This document shows, piece after piece, positions 10,862-24,717 of a DNA stretch of 64,000 nucleotides. Source of the DNA: Proteromonas lacertae. Its lineage: Eukaryota; Sar; Bigyra; Opalinata; Proteromonadidae. Every line of letters starts with the position of its first letter. Position 1 is the first letter of the stretch. Below the pieces are notes generated by a model. It searched no databases. It had not been told where the DNA came from and saw only the letters and a program-made list of their open reading frames with translations. Where the stretch lies: contig NGBS01000584.1 of the NCBI GenBank assembly GCA_002245135.1, positions 186,001 to 250,000 on the forward strand. The letters run 5' to 3'. The position numbers were made by a program, and so were the translations under genes.

Positions 10862-13800
10862 ATGAAGAAGGAATATATATATGGAGTTGACATTGGATCT
10901 TATTACTTAGTTGTATCTAGAACAAAATACACAGACTCAGATGTTAATTTTCAAGTATTGTCAAACTCATTGGACAGAAGACTTACTAGGTATATTTTTA
11001 TAATATTTTCCTTATATAGAACATGCATATCATTCACTAAAGGGAAATTAAATCCAGTTGGCAAGACATTAGTATATATTTGATATTTGATTACTATAGA
11101 CAGCTAAAGATTTGCCAAATACAATAGTAAACGGAAAAGACTTTTTTGTAGACAAATTTGATTATGAAGAAGGTAAAATGAACTACTATCCATTTAATCT
11201 TCAATTAAACTCCTACAATCAACCTTGCTTTAAGGTATATGCAAAAATTTATATTAATATAGGTTAATTATATTGAAGATAACAGAGAATATAATCTAAA
11301 AGGGATTTATTTGTCATATTTTCATATAATTGAACAAATAATCGAGAATAAGGCAAATGAAGAAGAAAAGAGTATGATTCAAAACTGGATATTAGCTTAT
11401 CCTCCATATTATTCTAAAGAACAACAGAATAAATTGAGAATCTTGTGTAATTTTGAATTAAATGGAAATAATGTATTATGTGAAGAAGTAATAAGTGAAA
11501 GTTTAGCATATTCATTAAGTTTTGGATATGAGAATAATTCAAAATTTGAAAAAAACAGTTCAATTGTATTTTTAGTGGATATAGGATATCAATGTGCAAC
11601 AATTACATGTACAAAATATGAAAAAGTATATAATTGTTATAATGATAATGTTTGTTTAGGATAAATGTATAATATTAGGAAGTGTATATGATCAAAGCAT
11701 ATGTGGAAGAAAGATAGATGGAATGTTACTTGAATATGTTAGACATAAAGTTGAAAAAGATGAAACTTTTAAAGAAAATATTGATAAGATAAAGAATGAT
11801 AGATGTTGTGATTTTAGATTATTATCATCAATTATTTCTGTTAAAGAGAAATTGTCAGCTGATGGAGCTAGTTGTGTATTATATATATATATATATATAT
11901 AATAGATAAATCTAACTGTTTCTGATCTTTATAATTGTGAGGATTTTGAATGTAACTTTAGCAAAGATGAATTAAACGAAATACTTAAAAGTGCGAAATA
12001 TGAAGAGATGTTGAATAGTTTGTTGAATAAATGTATTGAGAATAGTAAAATTAAACCAGAAGAAGTATCAGAAATAGTGATTGCAGGTGGTACATGTAGA
12101 ATACCATATATTCAAAGCATATTAAAGGATTATTTAAACAAAAGGATGAAAAAGAAATGTGATTTAACCAAATCAATTAATATGGATGAACATATATCAA
12201 ATGGTTGTAATTATTATGGAATGATATTAGATGATAGATGGAATTATAGAGTTGAAATACAGAACAAAGAAATATCTAATGATTTACTTATTCTAAAAGA
12301 TAAAGATTCAAAACATATGACAATAAGAATAAGAGAGAATTTAGGAAAAACGATTCATACTTTATTTACTCCAAATAATGAAAAAATGCTTAGACAGACA
12401 ATTATCACTGAAATTGAGAATGAATGTAAGTTAGTAGTAGACGAAATAAGAGATTGTGAAAAATGTGATACATATAATTTCATATTAAAGAATATTGAAT
12501 TTAGTACAGATACATCAAAAGCAGATAAATTGAGAAATGATATAGAACAAAGAATATATGAGTATCAACGTGATTTAAACTTAATAACTGATAAGCAATA
12601 TGTTGAAATTCAACAGAAGTATTTGAAGGATGTAATAACAACTTTACACAATGATTTGGAATTGAAAATTTACAATAAAGCTCATGAATATGAGAAAGAG
12701 TTTAATCACAATTGGTTAAAGAGAAAAACAGATTTAAAAGAAGAATCAACTATCTATATGTATTTATTTAGATTAAATGTAATTACTTAGAGATATATTC
12801 ATATCAAATAATCCAAAATCAAATGGTAAGTATAATACTATCAAACAGAAAATAAAAGCAATAAATGAAGAGGAGATGAAATTATCTGAATGTTTCAATA
12901 TATGTAATGAAGTGTTAAGCAATAAAAAAGTATTGTTAGAAAAAATGAAAAATGAATTGTATAATTTGTATTAATATTTATATTAGGATAAAGTGTGTAA
13001 ATCCTATGAGAAAACATCAAAAAATTGTAAAAGAAATGCACCTAACATTATACGACAGAATAGAAGAAGCATTGAAAATAGTAAAAATAGATAATATACC
13101 ACTTGAATCATTGAAAAGGCTAAATAAACTTTATGAACTATATGTGAAGAATATATACGCAAAATTCAGTACAAGAATATTAATATTGAAGTATATATCT
13201 AATAATAGTGTTATTCTGTTTAATAGAAAAGATATAAATAAAGATTATGAAGAATGTATAAAAGTAAAATTTCAGAAACTTGATTTGAAAGAGTTAAAAA
13301 GTTTAATAGACAATTTAAATATATTATCAGAAAGTCCAAAAGATTATGATAAGAGACTAGAAGAATTATTAGAGAATTTCCAGAAGTTATATGAAGAATA
13401 TAATAACAGAATTAAAGAATACAGAAAGAAAATATTTACATTTAGAAGTAGAATGACTAATGAAATCAATATATTGAATCCAAAACCACCATATTTAGAA
13501 GATGTTATAAAGAAAACAGAAGAAATAGAATTTCCAGAAGAAAATTCAAAACAAACAAATAATGGCGATAATGATGATGATGATGATAGTAAAGAAGAGT
13601 CAAAGTATATACTATTTATGTTAGCTAAAGGAAATGAAAAAATGAGAAGATATTACACAGATGGATTAAATAAGTTTAAACTAGAGTTTGAAGTATATAT
13701 TTTGATATATTATTAATAATTAGGAAAAAAAGAAGGAATTAATCCAAGAAGTGATAGATAATCAATCAATCTTTTCATTACCAGGATTATTAGACGAAAT

Positions 13801-15144
13801 TGGTAAAATTACACTGGAAGGATGTAATGGTATAACAAAAACAAGACAACAGATGATAGTATAATAATTAAATATAAATGTTACTGATATAGCTATTGGA
13901 AGAGAAAAGAAAGGTATATGAAGGTGTTATAAGAAACAAATTGAGTGAAATAATAAAGTATTTGAAAGAAATTCCATCATTAAAATGTCAATTTATTAAA
14001 CCAATTGAAAAAAAGAAATTAGATGAATATGAAAAACAATTGAAAGAAAGTATAAAAAAAGATGTGATAAGTGATATTGTTTTACAAAAAAATGGAATTG
14101 AGAATGAATTGGAAGCTTTATCAGAAGAGATAGAAAATTCAAATGTCACAGATAAGAATGATAGAAATATATTAAATGAATTTAAAAAGAATGAAAATAG
14201 ATTCTCTCAAATTAGTGTATAATATAATTTTGTTTAATAATGGATAGGATATATGTAATTTACACTCAAAATATCACAAAATAAGAGTTGAAAAATTGTA
14301 TTATCTTATATTTATGTGATGAATAAATAGAGTTAAGGAGATTGGAAACTTAAAAGATGTTACTGACTCTGAAGAAGATGCAATAGAATTACTTAAAGAA
14401 ACAAAGACAAAAGAAGAAGATTATAATAACATAAGATTAAAAGAAATAAACGATTTAATCAAAGTATATTTCCATGTAAATATAATCAATAGAATGTAAT
14501 TAAAATTAAGAATAGTATTATAGAAGAAGTGAGAAATAAACTGTATTTATTTCTCTTTATTTCATTTCTTAGATGTAAATGCACCAAACTTGATGAAATT
14601 ATCTCTCTTAATGGTAGTGTTTTTAAAGAATATAGAATATCTACAACTAAATTTAACTTATATTATAAGTCATTGGATAGAAAGGAAGAAGTAGTATCAA
14701 GAATGAAATATTTAATCATACCAATTGATAAAGAATATAATGTTATTTTAGCCAAAATGAAAGAATGTGATAAAGGAACAATTTGTATATAAAAACCATT
14801 TTATAATTTTATAATTGTAAATAGTCCAGATGCTAATATTCGATGGTTTAAAAGATGAAGAAGTTATAGATAAATTCATCGAATTAGATATAAATAAAAA
14901 CCTACCAGTAGTTAAAGAAAATAATGAGGAATCAAAACCAGAAACAGACATAAATACAGAATCAACAGTATTAAATCCTAAACCAACACCATCAGCAACA
15001 TCACAACCAGAAAAGTCAACATCAGTAAAGCAAAATCCAACTATACAATCAAATCAAGTAGGAGATACAAGATCACCAACATCAGAATCAAAAACAAAGC
15101 CATCAAATACACAATCATCCACTACATCAAAGCCTAGTCAGTAA
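10862..15144 (+). CDS. Hsp110-like divergent Hsp70-family protein with long C-terminal extension
   Basis: Sixteen exons, 1269 residues. Introns start at 10990, 11072, 11235, 11626, 11876, 12760, 12959, 13191, 13693, 13859, 14217, 14298, 14464, 14543 and 14785. The ATPase fold is recognisable: phosphate-1 loop GVDIGSYYLVVSR, DRRLTRTCISF, phosphate-2 loop VDIGYQCATI and adenosine motif VIAGGTCRIPYIQSIL. The start pattern is closer to Hsp110/Sse than to DnaK. The usual ATPase-loop glycines are partly lost, so strong ATP hydrolysis is doubtful. Hsp110 proteins act mainly as nucleotide-exchange factors for Hsp70. The rest is charged, helical and Lys/Glu-rich, with an acidic DDDDD patch. It ends in a disordered Thr/Ser/Pro/Lys tail. 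At 1269 residues it is some 400 longer than usual Hsp110. There is no signal peptide, so it is likely cytosolic. Confidence 0.8.
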
Positions 15145-15416
15145 ATGAATAAATTCTCTAAGAATAATAGAAACAGGTTTATTCTACAATATTATATAAA
15201 TATATGATTTGAACGATAGTCACTTTGTATTATGTTTTTATCCGGTTTCAAAATTTCATATGATATTTGAAGAGTGAAAGAATTAGTGATTAAACACTTC
15301 TAAAAATTCTAATTCTTTATTCAGCCAAAATTTTGGAACCAATATTTTATTTCACATCTTTTCATTTTGTTTGAATATAAAAACAATTTGGCTGTGATAA
15401 ATACATATTATTTATA

Positions 15417-18400
15417 ATGAATAATTATGAAATCGTCAAGGAGATAGGGAAAGGTGGTTCTGCTACATGTTATTTAGTTAAACAGAAAATAACAGGCGAT
15501 GAATATGTTTGTAAAAAGGCTGATGCTACTAGTGAAGGATTGAACCAAAAAGACGTATTATCTATCATTTTTTACTGATTGTAGATTGAAAAGTACTACA
15601 TGGAGTTAGATATAATGGAAAGATTAAATCATCCTAATGTATATTTATATATAATCTATATTAGATAATTAAACTAATTGAGTCTTTTGTTGAAGAAGAA
15701 AGAAAATACATTATCCTAGAATATGCTTCTTTTGGCACTTTAGATGTCTACATAAATGACCATTTTCCTTTGCCAGAAGATACAATAGGATCATATATTT
15801 CACAGATTGTGTATGGTTTACAGTATCTACATGAGATACATGTGTTGCATCGGTATATTTGCATTTAATAATATTATTATAGTGATATGAAGACATCAAA
15901 TATATTTGTTTTCGCTCCAGATGCACAAATCGTCAAAATTGCAGATTTCGGTATATCTAAAATACTCGATCCTGCCAATTTAACAGCCACAATGGTAGGA
16001 ACACCATTTTATTTAGCTCCAGAGATGTGTTCTAATCAATCTTATGGATATCCTTCTGATATGTGGAGTTTAGGCTGTCTTATCTATGAAATATTAGAAG
16101 GACATAGAGCCTTTGAAAGTGATAATTTAGCAGAAATATTAGGATCAGTATGCAGTGGAACATACAGTGAAATGAAATTAAAACATTATAACCCTGAATG
16201 GAGAGAAATAGTTCAATCGTTACTTCAAGTAGAACCAACAGATCGACCAACAATTAATGAACTATGTAATAATCCATTGATATTAAAATATCACAACAAT
16301 TTCAAAGATCCATCTCATTCTTCATCAAAGATAAGTTCAAGGAATAGTTCAAGAAGAACATCAGTAGTTAGTATGTCTAACAGTAGTAACAATAATAACA
16401 ACTTATTACGTGATATATTAATTCCTACTTCTAATTCATTAAAGTCTCCACCAGCGTTAGATGGATCAGGTCATTGGAATTCACCAATGAATACACCTGG
16501 AAATGGACCAAGGAAAAGATTTTCATTCCAGGATGAAAGTTCACCATCTTTTAATATTAGAAAAAATGTAAAGAGTTCTATTAATGAAGGTACAGTTGTA
16601 TATATATATATATATTATTATTATTATTATTATAGTTGATAACAATTCATAATATATTGGATGAGATAGTTCAACATCATAATACATATGGAGTAGTATC
16701 AAATCCAGATGTTAAACAGAAATTAGATGATACAATTACTGTTATTAATAGTGTAGTAGTATATTTATATTTATATTTATTTATATAGTGTTGTAAAACT
16801 GGCCAATCATTGGAAGGCATAGGTGATTGTTATTATGAAATTGGTGAGTTTGAATTAGCCAATGATTTCTATGAAGAAGCTACACATTGTAAAAGAGGAG
16901 GTGCAAGTATTGATGTTATGGAAAAGAAAGGTAGAACATTAGCACAACATGCAATATCATTATACAAAGACTTGGTAAATCCAAAGAATTCTAATGTTAT
17001 ACTATCAGATTCAGTTATTGAAGGAATTCATGATAGAATATCTGTATAAATATATAATAATAATTATTAATAATAAATAGTCTGGTATAGATACTCTTAG
17101 TAGATTAGTTCAACTTAGCACAAGTCCAAAAAGACTTTATCTATTAGGTAATGCTTATTTTAAAAGAGCTTATCTTGGTACAGAGACATTTGTCGCTGAT
17201 TTAAATTCAGCAAAAGAATCATTTAAAGCTGCAGATCAATTAGAAACCGAAAGTGGAGGTTTTAATCCACAACATTTTATAAATTATTTATTATTAGAAG
17301 TTTTAGATGATCCACAAGTTGAATTATTTAACCAAGCAATAATCTGTAAAAATAAATGTATTAATTACAGTTCACATGCTGAAGAAGATGAAGAATATAC
17401 TTCACTGATTGACTGTAATAATATGGTCTTTTCTAATTTATTATTTATATTATTTACTGCCAATAAAAATATTTCAGTGACTATTGAAAGACAATATAGA
17501 AGTATTAATATTGATGAGTTTTCAAATGATATTATTAACGTATAATTATTATTTGTTTTTTTTTTTACTTTACTATTATAGATGCTTCATGAACCAACAC
17601 TTTCAAGGAATGATTATACAATATTATTATCTTACATTCCATTATTAACACAAATTGCATATAATAAATTACACACTAAACTATATGCAAAGAATTTCAG
17701 ATATTTACAATCTCAATATCAAATGTTAAACAATATTTTAGGCAATTTATTAGTAGCATTTCAAGAGAATATGAGGTCTAATAGAAATCCCAATAATTAT
17801 GATGATCAAATTATTATAAGTGAAAAAGACTATCACTGGTTTCAATATGTATATGATTTGAAAGATCGTAAAGATTCTTGTGATACAATTGTTTCTTCTC
17901 CAGAAAGCACAATCAATAGAAAGTATGATTTTCATATTTCATATTTATTTAGATTAACAAATCTAAGTAGTGATACAGCTGTTGATATAAATGAAGTAAT
18001 AATATCATCAACACAACAAGCAAAGAGGAGGTTGAAAGAACATGCAGGAATGAGAAAGAACACAACAGGTCATCCAGTTCCATTGGATGTATTACAGAGA
18101 ATTAATTTAAACTTTCAAAGACAGAATATACTATCTGAAGATGATTCAAGTGATACAATTGTATATATATATTATTTATTATTATTATAGAATTCCTATT
18201 CATTTGGAAGTAATAGATTCAATAAGTCACACAGTATGTTTGCACCATTAGTAGCACCAACAAAAAGTGCAAGTTTAACATTTTCCATTAATGATGATAG
18301 AAGGTTAGACAGTTCAAATAGCAATGTAGTTATACCTCCATCAAATCCAGTGTTACATGATTATCAAGGTGGAGATATTCGACTAGTTAGAAAGTCAATG

Positions 18401-18946
18401 ACTAGAAGAGCTAGCTCAAGTATTTCTCGTAAAAGTGCAAAGAGTGAATCAACTTATTCATCTCCCTCTGTAGTAAATAGATCATCACTTCAAGATGAAT
18501 TAACACCATCTCCTGTTACTCCACCAATCACAAAGAAACTATTTCATACACCTCCATCACCACAAAAACATGACTTTACTCCTTTAATACAATCTCCACT
18601 TTCTAGTAGTGATGTTGTTATGCCTCCAATACCTGAAGAAGTTCAATCTAAAGAAAGACTTCAGAAATTACAACAACAACAACAACAACAATCTCAAGAT
18701 AAAAAAGAAGTTAGTAGTAGTAATAATAAAACTCAACAGAAACAACAACAAGATAATAATAATAATAGTCAATCGAATCAAAAAGAAAAACAGAATCAAG
18801 AAAAGTCTCAAGAAACAAAAAGAGAAAGTAGGAATTCAAAACAAGATAAAATGCCAACACCTCCAACCTCACCAAATCCATCAGATTCAAAACAGAAAGA
18901 GAAGAATATTGTAGTTTCTGAAAGACACTGTTGTATTATTCTTTAA
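15417..18946 (+). CDS. NEK-like protein kinase with long tail and CaaX box
   Basis: Nine exons, 1088 residues; introns are 15555-15584, 15639-15664, 15853-15882, 16598-16635, 16759-16788, 17044-17080, 17540-17581 and 18161-18190. The kinase domain covers residues 1-280. It has IGKGGSATCYLV (P-loop), CKKAD (ATP lysine), HRDMKTSN (catalytic loop), DFG and GTPFYLAPEM. All key residues are present, so it should be active. HRDxKxSN plus GTPxYLAPE fits the NEK group. The middle has a TPR-like helix pair (GDCYYEIGEFELANDFYEEA). The C-terminal 250 residues are Ser/Pro/Gln-rich with Q repeats. The protein ends CCIIL, so the last four residues (CIIL) are a CaaX box of the geranylgeranyl type. That suggests membrane anchoring, which is unusual for NEKs. 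Confidence 0.88.
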
Positions 18947-19056
18947 TTTACATAAATTTACTAATTAACTATTTTTGCTCTTTTTTATTATCTAAAACAT
19001 AATAATAATAAATGCAAAATAATATTAATTAACAAATACAAAAAAAAACTTAATCA

Positions 19057-20403
19057 TTACAATAAATGAGTTTTCATTATATACTTATATTTCCTATAAA
19101 ACACAAAACTCAATCCAATTAATGCTACAAGTAAGAACACAAATGGCCATTTCCATTTTCCTTGATTTTTATTCACTTCAGTATCAATCTCCTGTTGTAA
19201 CACTCTTTCAACAGCTTGTAACCTTTGATTTACCTCAGAATTAACTTTCTCTTCCAATAATTCCTTCAGTTTCTTTTCTAATTCAATAATTCTTTCTTCA
19301 GAAGCATCTCCTTGCTTTTGTATTTTACCAATTGTTTGTTTTAACTCATCATTTACTGCTGTTAATTGATGCTCTAAATGATGTTCTAAATCTCCTAACT
19401 TTATTTCAGTTTGTAATTCTAATCCATTAATTTTTTCATGTAATGCTTTTTCAATTGGATTCATTTGAGTTATATCACCTCCAGCTTTTGCTACTTCATT
19501 ATTAAATTCAGATTCTTTTTCATTCTTTTCTTCTTCTAATTTCTTCTTCTCTTCATCAGGAATTTCATCAATATTAGCTGTATTATAAACATTGAAACTT
19601 AATATATCATGATTATCAGCTAATTGACCAGTAGCTGCTGATATACCAACAAATATACTATCAGCCCATGATTTATCAAAAGGAACTTCAGTTTCAGCAC
19701 AATCTACATACTTTCCATCACCTTTTGCATCAATTACAACTTTAAATTTCTTTGTTTCAGCATTGTAGGAGAATCTAGCTTCTGCATGGTTATGAATATT
19801 AAAGTCATCTCGACTTTCACACCATCTATAGTAACTATCACAACCTGGAACCTCTGTATTCATATCTGTTATATCCCTACCACCATCATTTACAACTATA
19901 CTTATATCTTTGTGAATATTGGCTCTTTCCGTATTTTTGAATGTATCGAAGGTAATTGCTACACCTTTGAACATTCCTGATGTACCAAAGTATTTACCAT
20001 TTCTAAAACTTGGTTGAGTACTGAATATTATTGTAAAACCATCACCAAATAATGTTTTACCCTATTAAAAATGCAAAATAAATATCAAATTATACTTGTC
20101 CTGAAACTCTAAATCTTAGAGATGCAGAAAATACATGACCATCAAAACCAGTGTTACTGTAAATGAAACCACTTTTACTTTGACGATCTGGAGTAAGTCT
20201 TAGAAAATTTTCTTGTAATGTTGCATCACCTCCAATTCTCCATTCAGGAACAATTCTTTTACCTAGAATGTTAGAAATGAGTTTCAAAAAATACCACTTT
20301 CATCAAACTTTTTGAAAGGTGAATTAAATGATACCTTTTCAACCTTATCAACAGCAAGAACAGTTAGAAGAATTGATAATAACACCAAAATGATAGTTTT
20401 CAT
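19057..20403 (-). CDS. L-type lectin cargo receptor (ERGIC-53/VIP36-like)
   Basis: Exons are 20403-20295, 20262-20096 and 20061-19057 (426 residues). It starts with a signal peptide (MKTIILVLLSILLTVLA). The lectin domain has GDGFTIIFS, the metal/sugar-binding run MFKGVAITFDTF then SIVVNDGG, the paired cysteines PGCDSYYRWC and C..TEVPF, and DNHDILSFNVY at its end. A Glu/Lys-rich coiled coil (residues ~260-390) follows, then one transmembrane helix (WPFVFLLVALIGLSFVFY) and a short cytosolic tail ending THLL. Lectin plus coiled coil resembles ERGIC-53, while the GC..D cysteine pattern is more like VIP36. It should bind high-mannose cargo in the ER-Golgi pathway. The tail lacks a classical KKxx or FF signal. 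Confidence 0.9.
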
Positions 20404-20734
20404 TTTTCAAATAAAGCTCGAAACACAATCTTCTCAAGCCAAATCGAAAAATCCATTTTGATTTTTTGAACTTAATAGAAGGTATTTTAAAATAATAACT
20501 CCTGAAACTATTAATTCACTACAAACATGTTTGATGTTGACGAAATTGTTTTACTTTAATTTTAAATGTAAATAATTCTCTTCTATGTTTTGTGCAAAGT
20601 ATTTTCGTTTGATTCTTATTTTATAAAGAATGATTTTAATAAAACTATTATTGCACTTTAAAACACATTAGACAAAATGCTTGAACAAGTTCAAGCTTTA
20701 TTTTTTCGATAATTTAAAATTGTAACTGGACTGA
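20404..20734. promoter_or_regulatory. Divergent promoter region, lectin / channel
   Basis: 331-bp head-to-head spacer, AT-rich with long T and A runs. CTTGAACAAGTTCAAG at about 20680-20695 is an imperfect inverted repeat. It runs into CAAGCTTTA at 20692-20700, the AAGCTT-type motif seen upstream of other genes. No ORF worth reporting. Confidence 0.4.
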
Positions 20735-23700
20735 ATGTTTACAGCCGCTGCAGCTGCTGCAAGGAATAAAGCAAATTTTGACCAACCAAATTCTAAGTCA
20801 AGAATAAGTCGTATTATTAGTTTTGAGTTTATTTTTTAATTTATAGTTAAAAGAGCAGGAGAAGGATTAGAAGATACATCTGTGATAATCAACCCTATTT
20901 ATGGATATCAAAAAAGAGTTAAACATCCTCGGAAGTCCATTTCAGGAAGAGAAAGGTCTTCTTCCATGTCGTCCCTTTCAGGTGATGATAGTGAATCTAG
21001 GATATATATAAAACGTTATTATAAATTCACAATAAATCCAAATGTTACTTACAAACTATTGTGGGATGCTCTTGTTGCAGTAATCGTCATTTATTCAATT
21101 ATAATGGTTCCCCTACAACTGGCATTTTCTACAGCGTCAGATGGAGCATTTGTAGTTATTGATTGGATTGTAGATGGTCTATTTATGGTAGATATTATTA
21201 TTAATTTCTTTACTGCATATAATGACAGTAGAGGAACAGTATATAGTAATTGTATGATAGTAAAACATTATTTTAAAACATGGTTTATAATTGATTTAGT
21301 TTCAACTATTCCTTTTGATAAAATATTTTGTATATTCTATTTATTTTATTAATAATAATGATTATAATAGCATCAGCATCATCAGCTCTAAAACTAATGA
21401 GGTTATTAAAAGCCTTAAGATTATTAAAACTGTTGAAATTATTTCGAGTGTTGAAGTTATCAAGATATATTGATACAATTAAAGAAAGCTTTCCAGGAAA
21501 TGATACACTATTTACTTTACTCACATTTTCAGTCACTTTGACATTAGCAGGTCATTTAATGGCATGTTTATGGTATGGGACTATATCAATGGATTCTAAT
21601 AATGATTTAAATTGGATTCATTTATCTGAAGATATTGATCTAGATAATACAGGAAAACAGTATGTTGTTTCATTATATTGGGCTTTTACTACGTATATTT
21701 GTATATATTATATTATTATAATTAGTATGACAACTGTTGGTTTTGGTGATATAGTCGCTGAGAGTATAAGTGAGAAGATAGTAGCTTCAATATGTATGGT
21801 TATTGGAGCAGCTGTATTAGGTTATGTATTAGGAAATATATCAAGTTTATTACAAGATTATAATTTAATTGATGTAGCTAGGAAAAAACAAATGGAAAGG
21901 CTAAAGAATTATTGTGTATATTATTATATATATTATTATTATTATGTGTAAATAGTATGACAGAAATGTTCCAACAAATCTAAGAAAAAGGTTAGAAGCA
22001 CATCAAAAATACAGTCAAAGAATCAAATCAGTAATTGATGAAGATGATTTATTGAATAAATTTCCTTCTAGAGATCATATTGGATTAATATATAAAGAAT
22101 ATAGTCAAATAATTGAAGATGTTCGAGTATTAAAAGAATTTTATAATTACACTGCTGTTTGTCAGTTTGTTCATGTCATTTATCCATTTTATGCAATTAA
22201 AGGAGAGTTTATTATGTTAAGAGGTGAAATTGCTTATCAAATATACGTATTAAGAAGTGGCAAATTGTATTATGGTTTACCAGTTAATGGTAAAATAGAT
22301 CCTAAAAAGTCACATATTGTCACATCAGTGATGGGTGAAATGCCAAAGTACGAATTCTTTGGTAAAGATGCATTGAATGAACATGAGAGTATTTACTCAT
22401 ATAATATATTATGTGAAGTAAAGAGTGAGCTATTATTTGCTAGAAATGTTGATGTTTTACCAATGATTAATACTTATCCATATCTAAGGGATAATATGTT
22501 CAAATATGAAGTGAAAATAATGAATAAATTATCAAAAACAGCGTATTATTTTGTTATTAATTATATTATGTAGGAGAATTGAAGGTACTGGACAACTGTC
22601 ATCATCGCAAATAATAAGACCAAAAGAATCATCACGTTTTGCAACTCCAATAGTATTAGGAAGATCAATTCGAGATAGATTATCTAATAGTAATAGACAG
22701 TATTTAGATTCACCTGATCATAGTCCAGTTGATATTCTATTAGATAATAAGAAAAAACAATATTCAAAAGAGTTAGCTCCACCACCATTTGAACCAATTA
22801 CAACCCAAGAAAAGAAGGAAGAGAATAAAGAAAAAGTGGAAGAGAATAGAGAGAGTCAACCAACAGTAGAACAACAAACTAAGCAAAATACATTCACAAA
22901 TACCACTACAACAACCACAAATAATTATTACAATAATCCATTAGAATCAGTGAATAACAATGACGCTAATGAATTTGATATAGATGATGATGATGATATT
23001 GATAATAATACAATTACCTTTATAAAGAATGTCAGAAATAGTAAAGCAAGTGAAAGAGCATCAACAACATCCAATAGAACCTCAATAATATCACAAGAAT
23101 CATCATTTAGAGCATTTAAGAAACATCATTATGTTATTTATCCTTATCATCCATTCAAAATCATTTGGGATTTATATATAGCTGTATTAATCTTGTACAG
23201 TGTTATTGAAGTTCCTTTTGTAATAGCATTTGAAGTAAAACTACCAGAAGGTTTACACATATTTGATTTATATATTATAACCATATCATTTGTTATTGAT
23301 ATGATATTATCCTTTAATACTGGATTGATTAATTCATTTGATGCTCCAAATTATAAAAGAAAAGATATATGTAAATCATATTTAAAGTTCTGGTTTTGGA
23401 TTGATTTAATATCAACTATTCCATTTGATGAATTATTTGTTACTACTAGTGGTGGATTGAAAGCAATAAAATTAGTAAAAGTAATACGTCTAATTCGATT
23501 AGTAAGGTTAATTCGTCTTTTAAAACTTGATAAAATAATGCAGAAATATGATGATTATATTAACCCAACCGCAATTCAAATCATTAAACAGTTATTTATA
23601 ATGTTATTTATTGCTCATTTAGTTGGTTGTTTATGGTATGGAGTTTCTGCTTATTCTATAACTGAAGAAGATCCAGATAGCAACTGGATAAGTGGTTATT

Positions 23701-24717
23701 GTGTATATCAAAATGCTTCAGATTATTCAGATTGTTTACCATTAAAAAATGAAACTTTAGGTATTAAATACCTAACTTCAATATATTTTTCTTTTGCTTT
23801 AATGGGTACTGTTGGTTATGGAGATATACACGCTAATCATTTGAATATAGCTGAAATGTTAGTTAGTTGTTTTCTATTGGTCGTTGGTACAACAACAATG
23901 TCATATTTAATCTCCAGTGTAATGGGTTTAGTTCTGAATGTCAATCCTGGTAAAGCAATAAGAAGTGATAAATTGAGATTAATTAATGGATATAGTGATG
24001 ATATTGGATTGTCAGATGATATGACTAAGAGATTGAAGAAAATAAGTGATTATACTTTGACAATGCAAAGTGGATTTGATACTGATAATTTATTCAGAAA
24101 TTTCCCAAATTTATTAAAAGAGGAAGTGATTAGAAATATCAACTGATCCAATAGTATCAACTTTTAGCATATTGAATGAATTAGAACAAGCGTTTCCTGG
24201 CTTTGTTTCTTATATTTGGCCTTTATTTCGATGTTATCAAGCTTTACCAAATGATTATTTGTGGAAAACAGGTGAAGATATAAATGAATTGTATTTCATA
24301 TTTCATGGACAATTACGAGTTAGTAAAATGGATGGTCAAACTACGTTGATCAATATTGGATCAATATTAGGAGAAGCAGCTATGTTGATTCCGTTGAGTG
24401 TGTATTGCATCAATTGTAGTGATTGTCAAGCTGTAATAACAAGCCAGATATTATCACTACAAAGAAATCAATTAGATTATATTAAAGGTGTTAGTCATGA
24501 AGTATATAATCAAATGAAACTCAAATTGTTGCATAATATTGAAGTTGAACAACCAATTTATATAGATCCTGTAAATATAGATGATGAAATTAGAGATATG
24601 CATTTGTGTATTGAGAGTTATTGCCCTCCTAGAAGCACACACGAATTTTTGACTGATGTAAATATAACTAATATAACTGAAGGGGAAGATGTAAATAAGA
24701 ATAATAATAAGAAATAG
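20735..24717 (+). CDS. Tandem two-repeat cyclic-nucleotide-gated-type potassium channel
   Basis: About 1266 residues. Introns are 20811-20846, 21330-21370, 21693-21725, 21916-21955 and 22543-22573. Repeat 1 (residues ~90-600) has S1-S6. Its S4 carries a basic residue every third position (LKLMRLLKALRLLKLLKLF), its pore is TTVGFGD near residue 297, and a C-linker and a cNMP-binding-like domain follow. An Asn/Asp-rich linker leads to repeat 2, with S4 KLVKVIRLIRLVRLIRLLKL, pore GTVGYGD near 964, then another C-linker and binding-like fold. The 22543-22573 intron joins the repeats in frame. No in-frame ATG lies between that junction and S2 of repeat 2, so a separate downstream gene is unlikely. 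Neither binding fold shows the usual FGE...RxA phosphate cassette (repeat 2 has LGEAAML), so ligand binding is doubtful. The frame shifts by +1 between 24130 and 24146, before the last binding fold, and no intron resolves it. Confidence 0.82.

Noticed and set aside
16598-16635. AT dinucleotide and ATT trinucleotide runs as coding tracts (VYIYIYYYYY)
   Set aside because: They begin with GTATAT and end TAG, and removing them rejoins homologous coding sequence. They are introns, here and at many other sites.
22551-24146. Second channel repeat as an independent gene
   Set aside because: No in-frame ATG exists before its S2 helix, and the upstream intron joins it in phase to the first repeat.
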